Part shown: positions 28,201 to 36,237 of the stretch, in pieces
Numbering within the stretch: position 1 is the stretch's first letter
How the letters are laid out: the number at the start of each line of letters is the position of its first letter
DNA from: Nematocida ironsii
Lineage: Eukaryota > Microsporidia
Assembly: GCA_001642415.1 (NCBI GenBank)
Contig: LTDK01000134.1
Coordinates: forward strand, 1 to 53,299
DNA: 53,299 bases
Direction of reading: 5' to 3'
Notes under the pieces: generated by a model
Database searches by the model: none
Seen by the model: the letters and a program-made list of their open reading frames with translations, nothing else
Told to the model about the DNA's origin: nothing
Program-made: the position numbers and the translations under genes

Positions 28201-29322
28201 GATAAGGTGCAGCAGTGTGGCAGCATCTGTATTTACTCCCCTTTCTAGCCTCTGCACATTCTTGTCCAATTCTTTGTCGCTATTTAACTCTTTTTCTATA
28301 TATACATGCATAATGTTTCTAGCATGATTTGATAGAGAGCTTATGTGGTTTACGCCATTTGCTGCTAGATACTTAAAAAGGTGTGCATTCTGTGCTTTTT
28401 TAAAGCGAATCTTTTCCTCTATTTCAGACTGCTTGCACCCTGTACCGCCTTTTCCTTTTTTGGTATTGCCTTTGTTCTGCGCGCATTTACACGGGGTGCT
28501 CTGAAAGGCTTCTTCCATAAGCCACTCCAGCTCCCAGACAAGATTTTTTATTTCAAGCAGCCTGTATGTCTGCGTGGCTTTAAGCATGCTGTGGTGGTTA
28601 ACCACACCAGAAGTAGAGATGGGCAATTCAATGTCTTTCATATGTCTATTCATGCTAATTTTTTCCTTTTCTATAAGAGCCAAAAACCCGTCTGCATCTC
28701 CGTATCCAACCGATGCCTTCTTTACAAAGTCTCTTAGTCTGGAAGGAAGCATCTTTATTTTTAACTGCATGCTGGTGCATCCGCTCTCCACCAGGCCATC
28801 TGCCACTATTCGCGAGAGCAAAGAGTGCATGGGGCCTGAGGTTATGAAAGCTCTGGCCACTGTGTTGTGCTCAGGCAACTCTTCTACCTGTGAGCAGCTG
28901 CTAGACACCGGGTATTTTTTGGGATGTTCTTGGTGCACTCCCTGTGCATCAAACGGATCAACAGAGCTGAGCAGCAAAGACAAAGGCTTGTCCAGCTCAA
29001 AGCTCATTTTTCCTTTTGTGCCAAACATAAAGTATGGAAACATTTCTTTATGGGTGTGTTCACTCTCTCTTTTCTCTCTGGTCTTAATATCACTATCTGC
29101 AATTATTTCTCGCATCCTTAGCACAGAAGGTATGATTCTGTTTGTTTCTTCTGCCACTGGCGTATTTCCAGCAGAATATGGAATGTCTGTACTTGCTATA
29201 GGCATGTCAGCTCGGTGTAGAATTTGTGCATTGTTTGGATCAGTGTTTATATTGTTCATAGACAGCCCGCTTGCCACAGAAAGCGCAAGCACACTTCTTG
29301 ATAATATCTGGTCAATCTTCAT
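25222..29322 (-). CDS. large secreted coiled-coil protein, candidate polar tube protein 3
   Basis: The product has 1366 residues with a probable signal peptide at 1-20 (hydrophobic VLALSVASGLS). A helix-rich, mostly basic region (about 170-620) is followed by a long coiled coil (about 640-790) and a Lys/Ser-rich segment. A Thr/Ser/Pro/Glu region (about 1100-1320) carries repeats of (S)EIPTT and VSSPFIPTTSEIPT. The last 40 residues are strongly basic (KNKTTENKTKRPRTKIKIGPRL in part). Polar tube protein 3 of microsporidia is a secreted protein of about 1250 residues with an acidic core flanked by basic ends and much coiled coil, so the architecture fits. I cannot confirm homology by motif. The alternatives are a spore wall or other secreted structural protein. 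Confidence 0.5.
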   Translation of the reverse strand: MKIDQILSRSVLALSVASGLSMNNINTDPNNAQILHRADMPIASTDIPYSAGNTPVAEETNRIIPSVLRMREIIADSDIKTREKRESEHTHKEMFPYFMFGTKGKMSFELDKPLSLLLSSVDPFDAQGVHQEHPKKYPVSSSCSQVEELPEHNTVARAFITSGPMHSLLSRIVADGLVESGCTSMQLKIKMLPSRLRDFVKKASVGYGDADGFLALIEKEKISMNRHMKDIELPISTSGVVNHHSMLKATQTYRLLEIKNLVWELEWLMEEAFQSTPCKCAQNKGNTKKGKGGTGCKQSEIEEKIRFKKAQNAHLFKYLAANGVNHISSLSNHARNIMHVYIEKELNSDKELDKNVQRLERGVNTDAATLLHLISKLSPETATLEQLAAIKKVLVDSAQKYYSIADTLNGLFNREKAFLENLLAKHKKGKTNSERQALKSEYEKAAKAVLNKGLHALSIEVQFMQNVKKDIMWFIGLLESGGIKRYKSLERARNKCLFTNYLNNEIANQARKYNTSELDTITEKPTISILDSPGKGNSTINKSTDSESAQNKPRPYVYNESHNLLRDFDNNIIRAINSMPAEKKIETIEWLKKGLAASELQISLNSTAGPESLLHPESSLLFQPSAQKRISEKIKEAAEEMKKTSEKNSAMEKRITELEKEATIQDTVLSKISKDTADLMSSTLEMENTASALDKDIAAFDKTVQSLKKQIEQQKEQEKASKKAIGDLKKKNEQEWSSINTLLGTDETTAKGKNKKGSKKTELNSADIKKSTQEIKRLLKGMEDKAAALKKQRSTSEKHTDEVLSKIKNHPKIDGAIKKMCRVEISMKVDSKKGKNSSSKSNKQPLAHTVTTAICDAAKKANSPHEKALCSLSVKDICAEDSKEKSKLQKSLEMCEKQPSLKSDIQKQKDTIQQQIKDIEGLSDDIKFTAQLLNNTEEAILLTKESKERESASFLETVAHLEEALNRPLQAAISILQDANQHIPLAEDESFVLSETGSDSIDSSIRSLDKAINSLRSLNTYMYQRSDGLMDELQECQMSLSEATEEPTTEEQERIQPTEITSTIKTENVSILETISEEALTTTVASNDNISENSLPSIPEEPTTTEELISTTETIIPTVPAINESITITEKTADETPTTSIPFIGTEEIIPTLPTIDESINTAEESLSEESTITEEKLSTIPTEANPAILETSYNTTDENPPTQYYDINDLNDMFKITMSEEFTPEEQIKPLFICEETETDPIPSPEISSSPFIPTTSEIPTIPEIVSSPFIPTTSEIPTTSEIPTTVETPTTSEIPAISASPVLPTVPSADTVPLATGTILSSDIEKNKTTENKTKRPRTKIKIGPRLHKNNTYVNRSLQIENIL
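25436..25580 (-). repeat. short tandem repeats in the Thr/Pro/Glu region
   Basis: GGTATTTCAGATGTAGTGGG-type units of about 15-18 bases recur, and a longer unit including ATAAAAGGTGAGGA occurs twice (about 25500-25525 and 25557-25580). On the minus strand they encode (T)SEIPT and SSPFIPTT units. Confidence 0.75.
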
Positions 29323-29715
29323 AAATATTTTTATTTTGTTGTATATTTAGTACTTACTCCCATCTTGCATCAATCGGCTTAAAAAAATCAGGCTTGACAT
29401 CATATAGCAATAGTAATAAAAAATATATAGTCCAAAATAACACTGTAATAAAAACAAAATAATTGGATAAATACCCAAAAATTACATTTAAACTATAGAA
29501 CTATAACCCGAAATAACCCGAAAGCATAATATACCTACTCCATGAATAGATCTAACCTGCAAACTATCTTATGGCTTCTGTTGTACTTGATTCTATTTTT
29601 CATATTCGAGTTATGTTCGGGTTATTTCTAGCTATTTAGAGCATTTTGATTCTAAGCTAGTTAATTGACTGTACTGTATTTAAATTCTGTTTTTAAAAAC
29701 AGCGAAAATATAAAA
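29323..29715. other. divergent intergenic region with TAACCCGAAAT motifs
   Basis: The gap separates the divergent genes 25222-29322 and 29716-30651. It carries a direct double copy TATAACCCGAAATAACCCGA at 29502-29521 and an inverted copy TTCGGGTTATTTC at 29610-29622. The position between divergent genes fits a shared regulatory site, by inference. Confidence 0.4.
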
Positions 29716-30651
29716 ATGCAGCAAAAAACTAGTGTAATAGATTTTAATTCTAAAATAAACATGCATACACAAGAAGGCCTAGATACACATGATAATATAC
29801 ACAGTCCGAAATACAGAAAGAAAACAACTGATCTAGATAAGAATAAGAGCACAGATGACCGAAGTAGCTGTGGGAGCAGTTTTAATAATCTAGACAGTGT
29901 TATAACCATAGACAATCCAGCCACTGTTGAAGTTCAAGGCCACAAAGAGGATGGAGATGAGTGTGCGAGCAGTGCATGCAAGCAGTTGTTTAGTACACTA
30001 GATACAGAGGAAAAAACAGGCAAACTTGCTTGCTTTGTAGAGAAGGCTAAGTATTTCTACAAGCACATTGTTCTTCCAACAGACTTTATCTTCTCTCTTA
30101 TATACTGTCTCTTTATGACCATTACACTGACGAGGTTTATAACAGGGTACGATGGTATTTCAGTCATTTATCTGTTCATGCCCAGATATATTAACTATGC
30201 AGTGGTCTGTACAGTGTCTGCTGGTATTGCATTATATGTGTACAGTCTCTTCCAATACAGTACTCATATGGGAATAAATAGCAAGCAGGCACAGCACAAC
30301 TATAAAAAAAGAATTGAGGTATATTTCTATATCTTTTTAGTGCTTTTATCACTTTATGTCACGGCAAGTATATTTTTGTCTACTTTTATTTGCGTGCATA
30401 TCTTCTCTGCTGCCTTTATTATACTAAAGTTCTTTTTTCTTTTACTGGGAGTAGGAGACTACTGGTTCGCGCCATACTCACAGCAACCAAGAATACCTTT
30501 TTTCAATCCCTTTACAACTATGCGGGGCATACTCTATTTTGTTGTGTATTATGCATACAATATTATTCTGTGTATTGTGAGTGGGCTGATCCTATGTAAA
30601 GTGGAAACAATAATTGGTGATAATAGCTTCTGTCTTTGCTATTGCATATAG
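29716..30651 (+). CDS. polytopic membrane protein, paralogue of 22335-23198
   Basis: The product has 311 residues from the ATG at 29716; the frame runs back to a TTG at 29665, which I do not use. A polar N-terminal domain (1-110) is rich in Asp, Lys and Ser. Likely membrane helices follow at about 122-142, 160-178, 203-222, 224-246 and 271-294. It shares the FYKHIVLPTDFIFS block (114-127) and the order of its helices with the protein encoded at 22335-23198. No named family is recognised. The upstream gap carries three copies of the TAACCCGAAAT motif. Confidence 0.72.
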   Translation: MQQKTSVIDFNSKINMHTQEGLDTHDNIHSPKYRKKTTDLDKNKSTDDRSSCGSSFNNLDSVITIDNPATVEVQGHKEDGDECASSACKQLFSTLDTEEKTGKLACFVEKAKYFYKHIVLPTDFIFSLIYCLFMTITLTRFITGYDGISVIYLFMPRYINYAVVCTVSAGIALYVYSLFQYSTHMGINSKQAQHNYKKRIEVYFYIFLVLLSLYVTASIFLSTFICVHIFSAAFIILKFFFLLLGVGDYWFAPYSQQPRIPFFNPFTTMRGILYFVVYYAYNIILCIVSGLILCKVETIIGDNSFCLCYCI

Positions 30652-30806
30652 CTCATAATTCAATCAATTATTATAGAATGCCAGAGTGTATAAAAATCAG
30701 AATTAATACGCACTGGTATGTATTAGACTATATTTATATTAGACTATAGTTAAGGTATGTTAAAGTGCATTTGTAGCATATTCAGTCTGCAGTTTGCTCT
30801 CTGTTT

Positions 30807-30820
30807 ATTTCGGGTTATAT
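30807..30820 (+). promoter_or_regulatory. TTTCGGGTTATAT motif before the 30925 gene
   Basis: A single copy of the dispersed motif, in the inverted sense, lies about 105 bases before the start codon of the next gene. The regulatory role is inferred from similar placement before other genes. Confidence 0.3.
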
Positions 30821-30924
30821 ATCTGAATTTATATACTACTGTACTGAACCATATTTGTTTTTATATTTACTGCATATGGGAAATACAGGTATACTAGTTT
30901 ATATACCAATAAAGCAGAAATGGT

Positions 30925-32604
30925 ATGGAGGGATACTCTAGAGAAGAGGTTGATCGCTTGTTAAGAGTAGAACTGGACAAGGTTGTGACAACAAAGATAT
31001 ACAAGCTGGAAGGCGACGAAAGGGTATATGTAATGCAGCAGAGGCTATTTGAGATCCTAGACAGTGCAAAGAACACGACTGAGGAGGTTGACATAGCTGT
31101 GCGGCAGTGCGTGGTGTACTTTATAAGATCACTCAGCAAAAAAAAGATTCTTGAGATGAAGATACCAGAGGGCCAGAAAAGCTCTTTAGTGTGGGTACTT
31201 AATAATGCATATCCAATGGACAGCACACGGAAAAGCTACAGTATGTTTTTGCCGCTGGTGAAGATGTACAAAAACCGGGTAGAGAGTGACAGCATGGGAA
31301 GGTGTGTGAAGGACATGATACCAGACGAGTTTGCAGACCTAGTGTTGGATGAGCTTATATTTTGGGCTGACGTGCACAGCTATGCGCAGAGCCTTCCACC
31401 GGTTGAAAGGATTGTTGAGCTGAAAGAGGACATTTCATGCACAAAGCTGCTAGAGGTTGCACTGGACACAGTGAAAGTGTATGAGTACAAGTTGGCCCAG
31501 ATACAGCGGCTTGTTCCCATGCTGATACCACGGTGCAAGAAAATATCATTCCACCACATACACGAGGACTCCGCAGATACTATTGCTACAAAGATAGAGA
31601 AAAGCAGTCTTCCTCTGAGCCAGATGATAGATCGGTCTATCAAAAGAGTGCTTGAGAACCTGAAGAATCCAGAGTGGGACCCATACGCATGCAAGGATGT
31701 AAAGTTTTTGAAGGGTATCCTTGATAGATGGAATGGGCCAAGCAAGGCATGCTACAACCTGCCGCTTGAGTACTACAGAGAGATTCTGACTGCGTATGCG
31801 GCGAGGGACGAGCACATGATATACAGCAAGCTATCCGAGTACAGCAGCTATATCAGAACTGTGCGGTATGTAAGCATGCCGCTTTCTAAATGCGTGTCAA
31901 AGAAAACTGCATATATGGATGGGGACCTACATGGAAGAGACTTGTTCCTGCAGGCAGACATGCACATGCCGATTGACATGGATCCTATCCCGCTAGAACT
32001 TATTCCGCGGGCATCCACAGCTAAATACCTCACAAAGACCCAGCTAGTGTTTAATCTGATCACTTCTACAGTTCTTGAGCTGTCTTGCGTGTTCTTTTTG
32101 TTTGCCTCGTCTGCAATGCTACTGGATGTTTCTGGAGACACGTCAGTGAACTTCCATGGGTTTACTGCGTGGGGGTGGAAAGACACTCTGGCGTTCCTTG
32201 GATGGCGAGGACTGTGTCTGGGAATATACGTAATGTGTTTATATGTAGCACACAAGCAAATTGACCGGTGGTTTGGGCTGCTGAGCATGAATTCCATAGA
32301 GAGAATAAAGCTATTCTTCTTAGTTGGTGTGGTTATTGCATCCACGGCTGCAGGGTATGCAGTTGCTGTGTTCGCGCCTGGTATTATGACAAATCCTTCG
32401 AGCATTATTGTTCTGTACACAATGGGTGCGGTGCTCAAAATATCTAACTTAATTGACATAATAGTGCGTCGAACAACCTACAAAACACGCGAAGTGATCT
32501 CAAGCACTTGGCCAACCACAGTGGCTTCTATACTGATATTCCTGGCCATTTTCTTCATTATGCATATTAAAAGCATAACACAGGCAATGCCATCAGCAGT
32601 TTAG
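30925..32604 (+). CDS. hypothetical multi-pass membrane protein
   Basis: The 559-residue product has a soluble N-terminal two-thirds (1-370) that is helical, charged and without recognised motifs, and a C-terminal membrane domain of about five helices (about 378-403, 423-443, 458-482, 487-508 and 528-548). The base composition is less AT-rich than the secreted family genes, typical of well-conserved or highly expressed genes in this window (compare SIN3 and the 33190 gene). The start ATG at 30925 is the first in frame. Topology suggests a large cytosolic domain anchored in an internal or plasma membrane. I do not recognise the family and propose no function. Confidence 0.78.
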   Translation: MEGYSREEVDRLLRVELDKVVTTKIYKLEGDERVYVMQQRLFEILDSAKNTTEEVDIAVRQCVVYFIRSLSKKKILEMKIPEGQKSSLVWVLNNAYPMDSTRKSYSMFLPLVKMYKNRVESDSMGRCVKDMIPDEFADLVLDELIFWADVHSYAQSLPPVERIVELKEDISCTKLLEVALDTVKVYEYKLAQIQRLVPMLIPRCKKISFHHIHEDSADTIATKIEKSSLPLSQMIDRSIKRVLENLKNPEWDPYACKDVKFLKGILDRWNGPSKACYNLPLEYYREILTAYAARDEHMIYSKLSEYSSYIRTVRYVSMPLSKCVSKKTAYMDGDLHGRDLFLQADMHMPIDMDPIPLELIPRASTAKYLTKTQLVFNLITSTVLELSCVFFLFASSAMLLDVSGDTSVNFHGFTAWGWKDTLAFLGWRGLCLGIYVMCLYVAHKQIDRWFGLLSMNSIERIKLFFLVGVVIASTAAGYAVAVFAPGIMTNPSSIIVLYTMGAVLKISNLIDIIVRRTTYKTREVISSTWPTTVASILIFLAIFFIMHIKSITQAMPSAV

Positions 32605-33189
32605 TGATCGTAGGCACAGTATACATGCAGATAAGGCAGCTGATGTCGGTTATAAACCACACAGACCTTCTGCACATGCACTTCAGGTTATTACTCAATA
32701 AACTTTTGTTTTTTTGTTTCTGAAGTATTCTGGCTGTTTATGTATTTGTTCTTTATTAGACAGAAGAAGAAAAATGTGAGCATATACAAGCCAGGCTAGA
32801 TATAGTTTAATATCGCCCGAAAGTAACTGAAATTAAATAGAGCCGAATGAAAAGTGAACATAGAAGATAATAGATGGCATTTAATGTGTTTTCAAAAACA
32901 TACTACAAAGGTGTATAAGAGATAGAAGGTTTTTATAGTTGGTGTCTTAATACCATATTTAATATTTATTATCACATTGTCATATATAGTGGCCTGCCGT
33001 GTGAATTTCATGTAAATAGCAAAAAGATAGCAGGTTAAATCTACCTGCCTATACAATTTCACTCTTTTCTTCTTTTGTGAAAGTATTTATTTACTATAAT
33101 AGCCCGAAAGTACACCATAGATATAACTAATTTAAAAAGTGCATTTTGTGTTATATCAGGCTACTTCATTTAAGACAGCTGTGCATTAT
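32605..33189. other. convergent gap, no gene seen
   Basis: Convergent 3' ends of the 30925 and 33190 genes border this gap. It contains an AATAAA signal and a T-run near 32697-32720 that could end the upstream transcript, and two GCCCGAAAGTA variants of the dispersed motif near 32816 and 33103. Confidence 0.45.
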
Positions 33190-34638
33190 CTAAAAGATGT
33201 GTCGTACAACTATCTCTCCCATGCACTGGGATTTGTGGTTGTGCCTGAACAGTAGAAATAATATGAGTGCAATCAGGTGTAGAAATACTCCTGCCCAGAG
33301 TGGATTCTTTCCTTCCATCAGATCTGGAAAAACCGACATTTTGCCGTGGAAGTATCCATCCCCGCGCCCCGTTGCCAACTCTGCCCACAGCGGCACAGAG
33401 CGTATGTACCACGACAGGCCAGTACTAAAGCCAGCAGAGAATAAACACGGACAAATGCACTCACCATCCACCAGAGTATAGTACCATAGAGTGCGTTTGA
33501 CCTTTACTACAGGAATGTGGTCTGGATTAGTAAAGTGCATGGTGCACCCCTTTTGCTTTGGCCCCCAGGTAAGGCTAGTAAATGGGCTGGGGGCTGTCTT
33601 GTCTGCCCCTACATACGTGGCCAGTATTCCTAAATATTCCTTGGAGAGGGCATCTGGTTCTTCCTTCTCCTCAACGGCACGCAGCAGCCACCGCTGTGTT
33701 ATCATATAATACCTCCCACGGGGCTCTTTCAGCACCTTTGCACATAGTGCCTGTACATTCTTCCTATACGCATCTATTGCGCTTTTTAAGTTGTGATATG
33801 AGCACAGTGTGGTTTCTCTGAACGTGTACCACAGCTTTTCGTTGAACAGGTCCTGATACAGCCATACGATGTCGGTCAGCATTGGAAGACTTGTCCACTT
33901 CCCCACAATCCACTTCAGCTGGAAGGCACTACGAGCATGCACAAAGGACATCTCAGTACCCAGCGGTGTGCGGATTGCATCTATGCACTGCTTCCGAAGG
34001 TCCAGAAGAAATTCATTTGCACTCGAGAAGGACGCTGGGAAGTGCCTCAGCTCTGAATCAGGTATTTCTGGCACGGATATCTCCCGCCCATCGCAGGAAA
34101 ACCTTGCCTGCACTTCATCAAGCAGTCTTATCCAGTACTTTTTCTCCCGCACCAGAATCCTGCACAGCTTCAGAATACACATCTGGCGAAGAATGTCCAG
34201 CTGCGTGCACAGCGCACTCTCCTGCTTGTCCCGTATGGAAATGTATACATTTGTCCACCGAGTCAGCTTCTTCTCTATAACCCGAAAGAAGTACTCCTTC
34301 AGCTGCTCTAGCTGCTTTTTCTTTTTTAGGAACGCAAGCAGGCTGTGACTCTCATGGATTTTAAAAAGGATGCACGGAAGAGTATTGTTTATCGCATACT
34401 TCTGTGCGAGGTAGCAGTCATAATCGTGCATCTGCGGTACAAAAAGGCCTTCATGCAGCCAGTAGTGATTTGCAAATAAAAAGGCGGCATCCTGAACTGT
34501 GTCCTGCCGCGGGTCTGGGCCCAGCAGAATTGTGCAGACGCGCTCCATCAGGTGCCTCTCCTCTTCATTCATTTCAGTCAGTGGCTTGAGGCGAGAGACT
34601 GTTTCATGGCTGTGCACTGTTTTCTCTACGCAGCACAT
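33190..34638 (-). CDS. hypothetical protein with C-terminal membrane anchor
   Basis: The 482-residue product starts at the ATG at 34638. It is helix-rich with many Trp, Tyr and Cys residues, no N-terminal signal, and one hydrophobic helix near the end (about 448-464, WAGVFLHLIALILFLLF) followed by a basic 18-residue tail. This is a tail-anchor-like arrangement with the bulk of the protein in the cytosol. The composition is GC-richer than neighbours, as for SIN3 and the 30925 gene, which argues for a conserved gene. I do not recognise the family. A double TAACCCGAA motif lies about 150 bases upstream (34786-34807). Confidence 0.75.
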   Translation of the reverse strand: MCCVEKTVHSHETVSRLKPLTEMNEEERHLMERVCTILLGPDPRQDTVQDAAFLFANHYWLHEGLFVPQMHDYDCYLAQKYAINNTLPCILFKIHESHSLLAFLKKKKQLEQLKEYFFRVIEKKLTRWTNVYISIRDKQESALCTQLDILRQMCILKLCRILVREKKYWIRLLDEVQARFSCDGREISVPEIPDSELRHFPASFSSANEFLLDLRKQCIDAIRTPLGTEMSFVHARSAFQLKWIVGKWTSLPMLTDIVWLYQDLFNEKLWYTFRETTLCSYHNLKSAIDAYRKNVQALCAKVLKEPRGRYYMITQRWLLRAVEEKEEPDALSKEYLGILATYVGADKTAPSPFTSLTWGPKQKGCTMHFTNPDHIPVVKVKRTLWYYTLVDGECICPCLFSAGFSTGLSWYIRSVPLWAELATGRGDGYFHGKMSVFPDLMEGKNPLWAGVFLHLIALILFLLFRHNHKSQCMGEIVVRHIF

Positions 34639-36237
34639 TGAAGACTAAAATTTTCATGTCTTTAGGCTTCTCTGCTGTGAAAGCACAGTATACAAGCACT
34701 GACATAGCAGAGGATCCTCTGTGTGCATAAATAGATCGTATATATACTGTTCTATACACTTGAAATTGTACTCTGGATTGCTGTATATAACCCGAATAAC
34801 CCGAAATAATATTTGATATATTTGTTTCTATACTCTCATATAGAATGCATAAAAGTATTTTAAAGACAGTATGTGGCTAGTGTGATTTTGATACAATATC
34901 ACCCACCTGGTATATTGCAATACATATTTGCTGTCTGCACTATTTTATTACTAAGACAGGAGCTCTTTGAGATATATCCTATTGATAAGTTTGTTTTAGA
35001 GGTATTTGATATTTTATTTTTCTTAGTTCTTTATTATTCTAGTATATGAATATTTATGTTAATTTTAGTTTCTGTATGTTTATTGTCTGCCAGTAAGAAA
35101 ATAAATAAAAGCCCAGAAGAAATATAAATCATCATTTTCTTGTCTAAATTGAATTTGATGACCCCCATCGCAGCCTACTAAATTACAGCATATCACGTTA
35201 AATCTTTATAACTCGAAATAACCCAAGGTGTGCTGTTGCATACTATAATGTTCTAGTGTATGGCTTATTTCGGACTATTTCAGAGTATTTCAGTTTGTTT
35301 TATTGAATTATCTCAGGGTATATTTTCATACTATTTCATAATATATTTAGTATTCAAATAATATTCTGGTTATTTACTGCTGTAGAAATAGATGTTCTGT
35401 TCACTATATCATATACTAAAGTATCTTTGTAGCAAATATGCCTAGATCGTGCTTGAATTCCCAATATGTGTGTGTTACCAGTACTGTATGTATAAACAGA
35501 CTATACATTTTTGGTTCACATCTATATTATGTGCTTTAGATTATGCGGATTGTTCATTATATTATAAATTGTTCTCTTCTGCCTCTTATCCCTTTTCTTG
35601 GTTTGTACTGTTCTTGGCTTGTGTATTTGTGTTTGTCTGCTTAATGCCTCTGGTTTTGCATAATAATTTTCAAATGGATTAAAATTAAACTTGTTTATTC
35701 TTTACTCCTTACACAGTAATTTATTTTTAAAGTGTTTATATACTCCTGCAGAGAAGTGAACACTTTGGCTATAAAATAAAAATATAGTACAAAATTATAA
35801 AGCTATTATATACACAATAGAACAGCCAAAACTACAAAGAATTAGTATACAGGCCGCATACAGGCAGAGCATAGACTACAAGAGCAGTACTATTCCTTTA
35901 TAAAAGAAATGTAAGTTATTTTTAAAATACTTTAACAAATACTATTCACATTCTTTATACCAGTACTATATATAAATATATAGAGTGCATTAAGAGTACT
36001 ATACAGATTTAGTCTTATGTTCTTCTATTCTTCAGAATCCTTCTATTCTTTGCTGGGAATGTAGTGTAAGTGCCACTTAAACAAAGCATTATCTGCTCTA
36101 TGCACAAATATATGCACTGCTATGGATTCTTGTTGATTCTTTAATTTCGGGTTATTCGGGTTATATTCTGAGTATTCTAAATATTTCCTATTACAGCATA
36201 AATTAAAAACATAAATATTTTTATTTTTATTAGAATT
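34639..36237. other. long gene-poor region with motif copies
   Basis: No convincing gene lies in these 1.6 kb. A plus-strand frame (64 residues from an ATG at 35488, ending 35682) contains one hydrophobic segment but has no family resemblance and begins with no ATG at its upstream end. ATAACCCGAATAACCCGAAAT lies at 34787-34807 before the minus-strand gene. TTTCGGGTTATTCGGGTTAT lies at 36144-36163 before the plus-strand gene at 36238. Degenerate copies occur around 35215-35295. Confidence 0.4.

Noticed and set aside
35449..35682. Plus-strand frame with a hydrophobic C-terminal stretch
   Set aside because: GTG start, only 64 codons from the first ATG, no recognised family and composition close to background.
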